Below, in pieces: positions 12,050 to 23,418 of a stretch of 64,000 nucleotides of DNA. The stretch spans positions 8,534,811-8,598,810 of the forward strand of contig JAJEKV010000002.1 in assembly GCA_021234155.1 (NCBI GenBank), written 5' to 3'. A model generated the notes under the pieces. It had not been told where the DNA came from, did no database searches, and saw only the letters and a list, made by a program, of their open reading frames with translations. Position 1 is the stretch's first letter. Each line of letters begins with the position of its first letter. The DNA comes from Isoetes taiwanensis. Taxonomy: Eukaryota; Streptophyta; Lycopodiopsida; Isoetales; Isoetaceae. The position numbers were made by a program, and so were the translations under genes.

Positions 12050-13660
12050 TCTTGCGCCTTTGAGTCGCGGGGGGGAGGACGGGAAGTAGAGGCCGAAGTG
12101 AGAAGTAGATGGAGTGGAGGCAAAGATGTGGGTCGAGAGGGCGTGGTGAGGGAGCGGTAGGAGTAGGAGCAGGAGAAGGGGGGGTAGGTGGGAGAAGGGC
12201 AGGTGGCCGCAGTAGCCATTGGGGCTGTGGTCTGCGGCCGATAGGCAGGCCGCTGTGGAAAATGTGCATCCCGCACCGAACCAATCTGCGGCACCCGGTG
12301 GCTTAATGCCTCGACCCACCAGCTCCTCGCTCTGCGTGCCTCCCTTTACCGCGGGTCCCCGGGTCCACGATGCGGGGATGTCCCCTTCCGGCATCAGCCC
12401 CGGCCAATATGGCATCACGCACATTGCATCCGCAAACGGAATATGACAATGCGGTCCGCGACTCGCACCGAGCCCCATGACGGGCTGCTTTCGAGAATGT
12501 GAACCGGCCTCGAATGTCATCAGATCGAGAATGTGTTAGGATGTTGTGGGCGACTCTCCCCCTCGCTTCTTATGGCATGCCTCAACTACTGTGGATTGTG
12601 GCCTCTCTCCTGCGCTCGAGTTCCCGGGAGTGGCTGCGGGCGAGGGTCAAAGGTGGGCGAGGGTCCCCGGGTTTGGGGGCCGGTGGTGGTGGCGGGATGG
12701 TGTGGGAGTGGCCGAGTGTAATTTTGGGATGGCGGAGTGGCCGGAGGGCGGCGCCAGCGGCGGGGGCGTGGCCGGCTGCGGGAGGTGGGCGGGTAGCGGG
12801 CCTGAGCGGTTCGGCCACGTGGAAGTCGAGAGCACCCGGCTCTTGAGGCCCGCTGCTTGGCCATCTCCTCGCCGCGCATCACGCGGTGACTATGAACCCC
12901 GTGAGGGAGACCGGGCTTTTGTTCCGGGATGGTTGCACGCAACCCTCGGAGCTCGTGCTCTTGAGTAGTGAGAGCTTTCGAGCCCCGCCATTACCAAGGC
13001 CGAGGGCGGGTTGCTTGTTGTTCGATCTTACTCAAGATCCCCGGAAAGCGTAATGCGGGTCATGCGCAAGGAGCAACAAGCCCCCTGCCATGGTGGTGGC
13101 CGCCTCTACCTCGGGGCCGAGACACCGTGGGACCATCGCCTCCCATTGTCGCGCCCTCTCCCGTTGTCATGGTGTCCGCAGTGATGAACACGTAGCCCAA
13201 ATGAGGCGCGCATGTCAGTGACCTCCCACGCTCGCCTGCTGCCGCCGAAGTGCAAGGCCAAGGCCATCTTCCACATGCAGCAAGGCGGGTCTCCGGACCT
13301 GTGATGCGGTTCTTCTCGACCCGATTTGCCTTTTGAGCACATGGGATGCCGGGGACTCCATCTCCACCGCCATGCCGCCAACCCGGCAACCGTTAGCCTC
13401 AATACGAGCACTGGTAGCCTCCACTCCCGGCTTTGACGTGGCTCCAATTCTGCCGCCGAGGCGGGGAGTTCCTATGTGGTCCGAGCAATCAATCCCCTTC
13501 CCGGCCGGCTGGCCTCGCCGAGGGGGGGTTTTAGCCTTAGCCCGAGCCTCCTTCTTCATGGAGGATGACTCTCCCCTGTCCATGATGGCTGATCGGGACC
13601 GTTTGTGCGGCGGCCCCTCGCCTTGGGTTTCCCAGGCCGGCCCATCTTCTGTGGCCATGA
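12050..13660 (-). pseudogene. LINE B ORF1 remnant
   Basis: Likely start ATG near 13,659 (MATEDGPAWETQ), followed by a basic patch PPHKRSRS and a Ser/Lys/Arg-rich stretch. The 159-codon open segment runs 13,694-13,215. Further on it is Pro-rich (about 12,835-12,580) and Leu/Pro-rich (about 12,200-12,100). It precedes ORF2 by the usual LINE order. No RRM or CCHC knuckle was seen, but indels may hide one. Confidence 0.65.
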
Positions 13661-13663
13661 CTT

Positions 13664-13810
13664 CCAAAGTTTGAGGGGTCTCTGGCTGCCTCAAGGGTGC
13701 TTAGAATCCAATTTGGGGACTCAGAAAGGCGGGCAGAGCACCTTTTGGGGGTTTGGGGGTTTTGGGGGTGCCAAAGTCTGAGGGGTCTCTGGCTGCCTCA
13801 AGGGTGCTTA
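13664..13810 (-). repeat. LINE B 5' end tandem repeat (two copies, 107-bp spacing)
   Basis: CCAAAGTTTGAGGGGTCTCT...GTGCTTA at 13,664-13,701 and again from 13,771 to 13,810, the same arrangement as in LINE A. Its presence at the outer edge of both copies supports full length at the 5' end. Confidence 0.75.
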
Positions 13811-15584
13811 AGAGTGGAGAAAGGGAAAAAGATTGCATGCTCTTTCTTTAAGCTGCAATTTAATGATGCATGTAGCTATTGACGATGCCCTTCTTGACAT
13901 GTATGGAAAATAATATTACCACAAGGAGGCACTAGAAGTAACAACTTCAAACATGTATTTATTCTAGTCTGTCATTGAAGCTATTCAAATTAGACATTGC
14001 AACATGGATTAGGGATGATGTAGATATGTTATGTGAAGCCGTTCCGTTTTCCATTGACATGTTGTTACATAGATTGTACATGAGATTTCAAATTCCTCGC
14101 TTCGCTAGAGTTTTAGAAAAGCTTATGTGGCACATTAGTATATTTTAGAACGAGATCATTTGTAGTAAATATATTAATCTTTGTGGCATAACAAAGGGTT
14201 GTGTTTAGGTTCCCGTTTAAACAATTTTTTGCCCCTTAGATGTAAATTCTCCGTTTTCAAACTCATGCCCGATGAATGGTGGAACCTGAATTAGGCCTTG
14301 GACATAGCCAAGATCCCAATGAGGATGTTGGGCTAATTGAAGCTAATAGTACACCATTAGGCCTTGGACATAGCCAAGATCCAAATGAGAATGTTGGAGT
14401 ATACCATGTAGTAGGAGGGTTGACCATCTACATTGTGGACAATATTGATCAGTGGGGTTAGTAATTGATTCGGCCATTGGATTGTGCCCAAAATAATTGA
14501 ATTGATGACTGGGATGAAGAAACGAAAAAATAGTGCAAGAGATTGATTCCAATGCAATCCCTAAATCCCATTGGGCTTTCTTGTTGGTAGAGCATCTAGA
14601 TTGCCCAATCAAAATGGCAGAGAAGCTAGGACACATTACTTTAGGAGCCCACTCTCTTTAGCTTAAATTTGTTGTCGCTTCCCATCCCAGACTGCAAATG
14701 AGATTGGCAACGCAAGCCAGCACTTTTGTTGAATGAAGATGCAGTTATAAATTTCTTCTGCAGAAGCATCAGTAATTGGCATTTTTTTTTTATTTCTTGG
14801 AGAGGTGTTTATATGTCAATGTATTTAGGTATTGGCTACTCTTTTGATATTTTAAATATGAGAAATCGACTACTACTATTCACAAGCTTAGTCATCTCGA
14901 AATGAGAAGCAGCAAATGCCACATAAAGAGAAACCATACACCCTAAAATTTAGCTGCCAATTCCCTTACCACATTAGTATAAATGAGATTAAATAGATTA
15001 ATCTTCCTAGCTGTAAATGCTATTGTGGCATAACAAAGGGTTTTGTTTAGGTTCCCGCTTTAAACAATTTTTGCCCATTAGATGTAAATCGACCGTTTTC
15101 AAACTCATGGTCGGTGAATGGTGGAACCTGAATTAGGCCTTGGACATAGTCAAGATCCCAATGGGGATTTGGGCTAATTGAAGATAATAGTACATCATTA
15201 GCCCTTGGATATAGCCAAGATTCCAATAAGGATGTTGGGCCAATTGAAGATAATAGTATACCATGTAGTAGGAGGGTTGACCATCTGCATTGTAAACTCT
15301 ATATGGGTTGACCATCTACATTGTGGACAATATTGACTAGTGTTGGTTACTAGTTGATTTGGCCATTGGATTATGCCCAAATTAACGAAGAAACGGAAAA
15401 ATAGTGCAAGAGATTGATTCCCATTCAATCCCTAAATCCCACTAGCCTTATGTAACACAGTTCCAAAGAAACATGTCCTTGCCATAGTTCCAAAGTTAGG
15501 TCAAATTCTAATATGGCTTGCTACTTTGCAATTGTGGGGTATTAGTATGTGGAGTTTGTGAATAATACTAGGTTTTGACAACTT

Positions 15585-15905
15585 ATGCTGCACAACAATT
15601 TGTTGAGGAGTGGCATTCCTTTCAAATTTTGCGCAGATATGATAAATTCTATTAACATGTCCAACAACAAATTATCAGGCCATATTCCAAAATCACTGGC
15701 ATTTAAAGAGACAATTTGGGAAGGGCTCAATGTGTCAAACAATCATCTTAGTGAGAAGACCCCACAAGGATTTGCCTTCAATTACATAGGGGCATCTAGC
15801 TTCAGAGGCAACCCGGGACTATGCGATCATCCCTTGCAACCATATTCGGACTGCGGACAATCATATCCCTTTTGTCTTCAAATAGAAATTTTTGGAAATC
15901 AATAA
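15585..15905 (+). pseudogene. LRR receptor-like fragment, unit 2 (106-codon frame)
   Basis: Open frame from ATGCTGCACAAC. It differs from the 117-codon copies by changed bases in the early part (FKFCADMINS instead of FSLADMINS) and near 15,849 (YSDCGQSY instead of YSGRTIIS), giving a shorter, different C-terminus. Confidence 0.8.
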
Positions 15906-15966
15906 ATGCATGGGCCACAATGTGGCATGTGGGCTTGCAGTAACTCTAATATTAGGAAGCCATTGC

Positions 15967-16268
15967 TTGTCTAGTTTATCCTGATGCAAAGGTCTAGTGC
16001 AGTAGTGACCTAGATGCAACGGTTGCCTTTGATAGCCTAAGAAATCTGTGGTCACATGAAATGCCATAAGTGCTGCATATGTCCAGATTAAGGAAGATGA
16101 GAAAGCTATGAAGTTGTTTCAAGAAATGCAAGCTAAAGAGTGGAGAAAGGGAAAAAGATTGCATGCTCTTTCTTTAAGCTGCAATTTAATGATGCATGTA
16201 GCTATTGACGATGCCCTTCTTGACATGTATGGAAAATAATATTACCACAAGGAGGCACTAGAAGTAAC
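15967..16268 (+). pseudogene. PPR (pentatricopeptide repeat) fragment, unit 2
   Basis: Read in two frames, this segment gives the remains of two PLS-class PPR motifs. The first is LVYPDAKV*CSSDLDATVAF, a decayed form of the common 'MYAKCGS..DA..vFD' block, followed by DSLRN. After a frame change comes VVT*NAISAAYVQIKEDEKA, then MKLFQEMQ and the spacer to ALLDMYGK. In expressed PPR proteins the stop position is the Trp of VVTWNA, so TGG has become TGA. PPR proteins of this class bind organellar RNA in plants. This copy is broken and lies directly downstream of the LRR fragment on the same strand, an unnatural fusion of two gene pieces. Confidence 0.82.
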
Positions 16269-17924
16269 AACTTCAAACACGTATTTATTCTAGTCTACCA
16301 TTGAAGCTATTCAAATTAGACATTGCAGCATGGATTAGGGATGATGTAGATATGTTATGTGAAGCCGTTCCGTTTTCCATTGACATGTTGTTACATAGAT
16401 TGTACATGATATTTCAAATTTCTCGCTTCGCTAGAGTTTTAGAAAAGCTTATGTGGCACATTAGTATATTTTAGAACGAGATCATTTGTAGTAAATATAT
16501 TAATCTAGCTGTAATGCTATTGTGGCATAACAAAGGGTTGTGTTTAGGTTCCCCGTTTAAACAATTTTTTGCCCCTTAGATGTAAATTCTCCGTTTTCAA
16601 ACTCATGCCCGATGAATGGTGGAACCTGAATTAGGCCTTGGACATAGCCAAGATCCCAATGAGGATGTTGGGCTAATTGAAGCTAATAGTACACCATTAG
16701 GCCTTGGACATAGCCAAGATCCAAATGAGAATGTTGGAGTATACCATGTAGTAGGAGGGTTGACCATCTACATTGTGGACAATATTGATCAGTGGGGTTA
16801 GTAATTGATTCGGCCATTGGATTGTGCCCAAAATAATTGAATTGATGACTGGGATGAAGAAACGGAAAAATAGTGCAAGAGATTGATTCCGATGCAATCC
16901 CTAAATCCCATTGGGCTTTCTTGTTGGTAGAGCATCTAGATTGCCCAATCAAAATGGCAGAGAAGCTAGGACACATTACTTTAGGAGCCCACTCTCTTTA
17001 GCTTAAATTTGTTGTCGCTTCCCATCCCAGACTGCAAATGAGATTGGCAACGCAAGCCAGCACTTTTGTTGAATGAAGATGCAGTTATAAATTTCTTCTG
17101 CAGAAGCATCAGTAATTGGCATTTTTTTTTATTTCTTGGAGAGGTGTTTATATGTCAATGTATTCAGGTATTGGCTACTCTTTTGATATTTTAAATATGA
17201 GAAATCGACTACTACTATTCACAAGCTTAGTCATCTCGAAATGAGAAGCAGCAAATGCCACATAAAGAGAAACCATACACCCTAAAATTTAGCTGCCAAT
17301 TCCCTTACCACATTAGTATAAATGAGATTAAATAGATTAATCTTCCTAGCTGTAAATGCTATTGTGGCATAACAAAGGGTTTTGTTTAGGTTCCCGATTT
17401 CAACAATTTTTGCCCATTAGATGTAAATCGACCGTTTTCAAACTCATGGTCGGTGAATGGTGGAACCTGAATTAGGCCTTGGACATAGTCAAGATCCCAA
17501 TGGGGATTTGGGCTAATTGAAGATAATAGTACAGCATTAGCCCTTGGATATAGCCAAGATTCCAATAAGGATGTTGGGCCAATTGAAGATAATAGTATAC
17601 CATGTAGTAGGAGGGTTGACCATCTGCATTGTAAACTCTATATGGGTTGACCATCTACATTGTGGACAATATTGACTAGTGGTGTTTACTAGTTGATTTG
17701 GCCATTGGTTTTATGCCCAAATTAACGAAGAAAGGGAAAAATAGTGCAAGAGATTGATTCCCATTCAATCCCTAAATCCCACCAGCCTTATGTAACACAG
17801 TTCCAAAGATACATGTCCTTGCCATAGTTCCAAAGTTAGGTCAAATTCTAATATGGCTTGCTACATTGCAATTGTGGGGTATTAGTATGTGGAGTTTGTG
17901 AATAATACTAGGTTTTGACAACTT

Positions 17925-18278
17925 ATGCTGCACAACAATTTGTTGAGGAGTGGCATTCCTTTCAGCCTTGCAGATATGATAAATTCTATTAACATGTCCA
18001 ACAACAAATTATCAGGCCATATTCCAAAATCACTGGCATTTAAAGAGACAATTTGGGAAGGGCTCAATGTGTCAAACAATCATCTTAGTGAGAAGACCCC
18101 ACAAGGATTTGCCTTCAATTACATAGGGGCATCTAGCTTCAGAGGCAACCCGGGACTATGCGATCATCCCTTGCAACCATATTCAGGACGGACAATCATA
18201 TCCCTTTTGTCTTCAATTAGAAATTTTTGGAAATCAATAAATGCATGGGCCACAATGTGGCATGTGGGCTTGCAGTAA
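17925..18278 (+). pseudogene. LRR receptor-like 3' fragment, unit 3 (117 codons, open)
   Basis: The translation shows the end of an LRR ectodomain. One partial repeat (HNNLLRSGIP) is followed by INMSNNKLSGHIPKSL, then LNVSNNHLSEKTPQGFAF and the capping motif SFRGNPGLCDHPLQPYSG. This is the usual junction before the membrane span in plant LRR receptor kinases and receptor-like proteins. Known family members go on to a transmembrane helix and, in kinases, a kinase domain. Here the frame ends 27 residues later with no helix or kinase. An in-frame TGA lies just upstream of the ATG, so the LRR N-terminus is missing as well. This is a captured gene fragment. Protein function is unlikely. Confidence 0.82.
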
Positions 18279-18303
18279 CTCTAATATTAGGAAGCCATTG
18301 CTT

Positions 18304-18601
18304 GTCTAGTTTATCCTGATGCAAAGGTCTAGTGCAGTAGTGACCTAGATGCAACGGTTGCCTTTGATAGCCTAAGAAATCTGTGGTCACATGAAATGCC
18401 ATAAGTGCTGCATATGTCCAGATTAAGGAAGATGAGAAAGCTATGAAGTTGTTTCAAGAAATGCAAGCTAAAGAGTGGAGAAAGGGAAAAAGATTGCATG
18501 CTCTTTCTTTAAGCTGCAATTTAATGATGCATGTAGCTATTGACGATGCCCTTCTTGACATGTATGGAAAATAATATTACCACAAGGAGGCACTAGAAGT
18601 A
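18304..18601 (+). pseudogene. PPR fragment, unit 3
   Basis: Same segment as unit 2, with the TGA in place of the VVTWNA tryptophan codon and the stop after ALLDMYGK retained. Confidence 0.8.
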
Positions 18602-19907
18602 ACAACTTCAAACATGTATTTATTCTAGTCTGTCATTGAAGCTATTCAAATTAGACATTGCAACATGGATTAGGGATGATGTAGATATGTTATGTGAAGC
18701 CGTTCCGTTTTCCATTGACATGTTGTTACATAGATTGTACATGATATTTCAAATTCCTCGCTTCGCTAGAGTTTTAGAAAAGCTTATGTGGCACATTAGT
18801 ATTATTGTGGCATAACAAAGGGTTGTGTTTAGGTTCCCCTGTTTAAACAATTTTTTGCCCCTTAGATGTAAATTCTCCGTTTTCAAACTCATGCCCGATG
18901 AATGGTGGAACCTGAATTAGGCCTTGGACATAGCCAAGATCCCAATGAGGATGTTGGGCTAATTGAAGCTAATAGTACACCATTAGGCCTTGGACATAGC
19001 CAAGATCCCAATGAGAATGTTGGAGTATACCATGTAGTAGGAGGGTTGACCATCTACATTGTGGACAATATTGATCAGTGGGGTTAGTAATTGATTCGGC
19101 CATTGGATTGTGCCCAAAATAATTGAATTGATGACTGGGATGAAGAAACGGAAAAATAGTGCAAGAGATTGATTCCGATGCAATCCCTAAATCCCATTGG
19201 GCTTTCTTGTTGGTAGAGCATCTAGATTGCCCAATCAAAATAGCAGAGAAGCTAGGACACATTACTTTAGGAGCCCACTCTCTTTAGCTTAAATTTGTTG
19301 TCGCTTCCCATCCCAGACTGCAAATGAGATTGGCAACGCAAGCCAGCACTTTTGTTGAATGAAAATAAAGATGCAGTTATAAATTTCTTCTGCAGAAGCA
19401 TCAGTAATTGGCATTTTTTTTTATTTCTTGGAGAGGTGTTTATATGTCAATGTATTCAGGTATTGGCTACTCTTTTGATATTTTAAATATGAGAAATCGA
19501 CTACTACTATTCACAAGCTTAGTCATCTCGAAATGAGAAGCAGCAAATGCCACATAAAGAGAAACCATACACCCTAAAATTTAGCTGCCAATTCCCTTAC
19601 CACATTAGTATAAATGAGATTAAATAGATTAATCTTCCTAGCTGTAAATGCTATTGTGGCATAACAAAGGGTTTTGTTTAGGTTCCCGATTTAAACAATT
19701 TTTGCCCATTAGATGTAAATCGACCGTTTTCAAACTCATGGTCGGTGAATGGTGGAACCTGAATTAGGCCTTGGACATAGTCAAGATCCCAATGGGGATT
19801 TGGGCTAATTGAAGATAATAGTACAGCATTAGCCCTTGGATATAGCCAAGATTCCAATAAGGATGTTGGGCCAATTGAAGATAATAGTATACCATGTAGT
19901 AGGAGGG

Positions 19908-19969
19908 TTGACCATCTGCATTGTAAACTCTATATGGGTTGACCATCTGCATTGTAAACTCTATATGGG
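19908..19969. repeat. 31-bp tandem duplication in block b
   Basis: Two head-to-tail copies of a segment starting TTGACCATCTGCATTGTAAA (31 bp each). The same duplication is at 22,277-22,338. Other units have one copy. It is useful as a marker of the array's duplication history. Confidence 0.95.
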
Positions 19970-20246
19970 TTGACCATCTACATTGTGGACAATATTGACT
20001 AGTGGTGGTTACTAGTTGATTTGGCCATTGGATTATGCCCAAATTAACGAAGAAACGGAAAAATAGTGCAAGAGATTGATTCCCATTCAATCCCTAAATC
20101 CCACCAGCCTTATGTAACACAGTTCCAAAGATACATGTCCTTGCCATAGTTCCAAAGTTAGGTCAAATTCTAATATGGCTTGCTAGATTGCAATTGTGGG
20201 GTATTAGTATGTGGAGTTTGTGAATAATACTAGGTTTTGACAACTT

Positions 20247-20600
20247 ATGCTGCACAACAATTTGTTGAGGAGTGGCATTCCTTTCAGCCTTGCAGATATG
20301 ATAAATTCTATTAACATGTCCAACAACAAATTATCAGGCCATATTCCAAAATCACTGGCATTTAAAGAGACAATTTGGGAAGGGCTCAATGTGTCAAACA
20401 ATCATCTTAGTGAGAAGACCCCACAAGGATTTGCCTTCAATTACATAGGGGCATCTAGCTTCAGAGGCAACCCGGGACTATGCGATCATCCCTTGCAACC
20501 ATATTCAGGACGGACAATCATATCCCTTTTGTCTTCAATTAGAAATTTTTGGAAATCAATAAATGCATGGGCCACAATGTGGCATGTGGGCTTGCAGTAA
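20247..20600 (+). pseudogene. LRR receptor-like fragment, unit 4 (117 codons, open)
   Basis: Identical in translation to the unit 3 copy, with the same start and stop. It shows that the frame survives recent array duplication. Confidence 0.82.
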
Positions 20601-20624
20601 CTATAATATTAGGAAGCCATTGCT

Positions 20625-20923
20625 TGTCTAGTTTATCCTGATGCAAAGGTCTAGTGCGGTAGTGACCTAGATGCAACGGTTGCCTTTGATAGCCTAAGAA
20701 ATCTGTGGTCACATGAAATGCCATAAGTGCTGCATATGTCCAGATTAAGGAAGATGAGAAAGCTATGAAGTTGTTTCAAGAAATGCAAGCTAAAGAGTGG
20801 AGAAAGGGAAAAAGATTGCATGCTCTTTCTTTAAGCTGCAATTTAATGATGCATGTAGCTATTGACGATGCCCTTCTTGACATGTATGGAAAATAATATT
20901 ACCACAAGGAGGCACTAGAAGTA
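20625..20923 (+). pseudogene. PPR fragment, unit 4
   Basis: Same segment. A single change (GTGCAGTAG to GTGCGGTAG near 20,657) distinguishes it. Confidence 0.8.
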
Positions 20924-22615
20924 ACAACTTCAAACATGTATTTATTCTAGTCTGCCATTGAAGCTATTCAAATTAGACATTGCAGCATGGATTAGGGATG
21001 ATGTAGATATGTTATGTGAAGCCGTTCCGTTTTCCATTGACATGTTGTTACATAGATTGTACATGATATTTCAAATTTCTCGCTTCGCTAGTGTTTTAGA
21101 AAAGCTTATGTGGCACATTAGTATATTTTAGAACGAGATCATTTGTAGTAAATATATTAATCTAGCTGTAATGCTATTGTGGCATAACAAAGGGTTGTGT
21201 TTAGGTTCCCGCTTAAACAATTTTTGCCCCTTAGACGTAAATTCTCCGTTTTCAAACTCATGCCCGATGAATGGTGGAACCTGAATTAGGCCTTGGACAT
21301 AGCCAAGATCCCAATGAGGATGTTGGGCTAATTGAAGCTAATAGTACACCATTAGGCCTTGGACATAGCCAAGATCCCAATGAGAATGTTGGAGTATACC
21401 ATGTAGTAGGAGGGTTGACCATCTACATTGTGGACAATATTGATCAGTGGGGTTAGTAATTGATTCGACCATTGGATTGTGCCCAAAATAATTGAATTGA
21501 TGACTGGGATGAAGAAACGGAAAAATAGTGCAAGAGATTGATTCCGATGCAATCCCTAAATCCCATTGGGCTTTCTTGTTGGTAGAGCATCTAGATTGCC
21601 CAATCAAAATAGCAGAGAAGCTAGGACACATTACTTTAGGAGCCCACTCTCTTTAGCTTAAATTTGTTGTCGCTTCCCATCCCAGACTGCAAATGAGATT
21701 GGCAACGCAAGCCAGCACTTTTGTTGAATGAAAATAAAGATGCAGTTATAAATTTCTTCTGCAGAAGCATCAGTAATTGGCATTTTTTTTTTATTTCTTG
21801 GAGAGGTGTTTATATGTCAATGTATTCATGTATTGGCTACTCTTTTGATATTTTAAATATGAGAAATCGACTACTACTATTCACAAGCTTAGTCATCTCG
21901 AAATGAGAAGCAGAAATGCCACATAAAGAGAAACCATACACCCTAAAATTTAGCTGCCAATTCCCTTACCACATTAGTATAAATGAGATTAAATAGATTA
22001 ATCTTCCTAGCTGTAAATGCTATTGTGGCATAACAAAGGGTTTTGTTTAGATTCCCGCTTTAAACAATTTTTGCCCATTAGATGTAAATCGACTGTTTTC
22101 AAACTCATGGTCGGTGAATGGTGGAACCTGAATTAGGCCTTGGACATAGTCAAGATCCCAATGGGGATTTGGGCTAATTGAAGATAATAGTACAGCATTA
22201 GCCCTTGGATATAGCCAAGATTCCAATAAGGATGTTGGGCCAATTGAAGATAATAGTATACCATGTAGTAGGAGGGTTGACCATCTGCATTGTAAACTCT
22301 ATATGGGTTGACCATCTGCATTGTAAACTCTATATGGGTTGACCATCTACATTGTGGACAATATTGACTAGTGGTGGTTACTAGTTGATTTGGCCATTGG
22401 ATTATGCCCAAATTAACGAAGAAACGGAAAAATAGTGCAAGAGATTGATTCCCATTCAATCCCTAAATCCCACCAGCCTTATGTAACACAGTTCCAAAGA
22501 TACATGTCCTTGCCATAGTTCCAAAGTTAGGTCAAATTCTAATATGGCTTGCTAGATTGCAATTGTGGGGTATTAGTATGTGGAGTTTGTGAATAATACT
22601 AGGTTTTGACAACTT

Positions 22616-22969
22616 ATGCTGCACAACAATTTGTTGAGGAGTGGCATTCCTTTCAGCCTTGCAGATATGATAAATTCTATTAACATGTCCAACAACAAAT
22701 TATCGTGCCATATTCCAAAATCATCGGGCATTTAGAGAGACAATTTGGGAAGGGCTCAATGTGTCAAACAATCATCTTAGTGAGAAGACCCCACAAGGAT
22801 TTGCCTTCAATTACATAGGGCATCTAGCTTCAGAGGCAACCCGTGACTATGCGATCATCCCTTGCAACCATATTCGTGATTGGACAATCATATCCCTTTG
22901 TCTTCAATTAGAAATTTTTGGAAATCAATAAATGCATGGGCCACAATGTGGCATGTGGGCTTGCAGTAA
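22616..22969 (+). pseudogene. LRR receptor-like fragment, unit 5 (broken)
   Basis: Same segment, with the frame lost. TTATCAGGCC reads TTATCGTGCC, TCACTGGCA reads TCATCGGGCA, one G is missing from ATAGGGGCATC, and CAGGACGG reads CGTGATTGG. The alterations are again at CAG/CTG/CCGG sites. Confidence 0.8.
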
Positions 22970-23418
22970 CTCTAATATTAGGAAGCCATTGCTTGTCTAG
23001 TTTATCCTGATGGAAAGGTCTAGTGCAGTAGTGACCTAGATGCAACGGTTGCCTTTGATAGCCTAAGAAATCTGTGGTCACATGAAATGCCATAAGTGCT
23101 GCATATGTCCAGATTAAGAATAGAATAGAATAGAATATGATTTTATCGTCCACGGAGACCAACTGGCCTATGGGACCCAAGTACAAAGAGAGAGAGCAGC
23201 AGGCGTATTACTACCAGGATTAAAAAACCCCCCGCCCAGGGGAAAAACCTTAGTAGCAATAAGGATGCTGACATACTGCACAGTTATATACATAATCACA
23301 AGTAAGTACCTGAGGTTAATGTCGGACGGGGGCATAATCGAGTCCCTGTGATCCATTACCTCCTGAGGTACGATCCCAACAAGCCTACAGAGGCCGTGCT
23401 CAGTAGCTCATGCAAGGC

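Larger units (their letters stand above)
8531..13810 (-). mobile_element. LINE B: non-LTR retrotransposon, near full length, degraded
   Basis: Second copy of the same family in unit 1, in the same orientation, at the same target position and with the same (AAGG)n/(CCTT)n tail (8,531-8,548). The start-to-start distance from LINE A is 7,523 bp, equal to one unit plus one LINE. Duplication of a unit that already held the LINE explains this better than two independent hits. Confidence 0.88.
8395..13925 (+). pseudogene. PPR fragment, unit 1, split by LINE B
   Basis: Left part to GCAAGCTAAA at 8,530; right part from AGAGTGGAGAAAG at 13,811. The insertion point is the same as in unit 0. Confidence 0.78.
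14271..16610. repeat. Macrosatellite unit 2 (undisturbed, 2,340 bp)
   Basis: First full unit without an insertion. Block a is at 14,271, block b at 15,115, the LRR fragment at 15,585 and the PPR fragment near 15,967. It is a good reference copy because CTGCAG at about 14,758 and most other CAG/CTG sites match the majority sequence. Confidence 0.92.
16611..18896. repeat. Macrosatellite unit 3 (2,286 bp)
   Basis: Undisturbed unit, the shortest of the set. A short deletion near 18,800 joins 'CACATTAGTAT' directly to 'TATTGTGGCATAAC', removing the stretch with AGAACGAGATCATTTG found in other units. Confidence 0.92.
18897..21265. repeat. Macrosatellite unit 4 (2,369 bp, with 31-bp internal duplication)
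   Basis: Undisturbed unit. Block b carries an extra tandem copy of a 31-bp segment (19,908-19,938 and 19,939-19,969), shared only with the unit beginning at 21,266. These two units are therefore probably a recent duplicate pair. Confidence 0.92.

Noticed and set aside
19764-20090. Minus-strand frames of 60-108 codons repeated in blocks a and b of each unit (for example 18,969-19,262 and 19,764-20,090)
   Set aside because: They recur because the units are recent copies. The translation is low in protein-like features and indels between units do not respect the frame.
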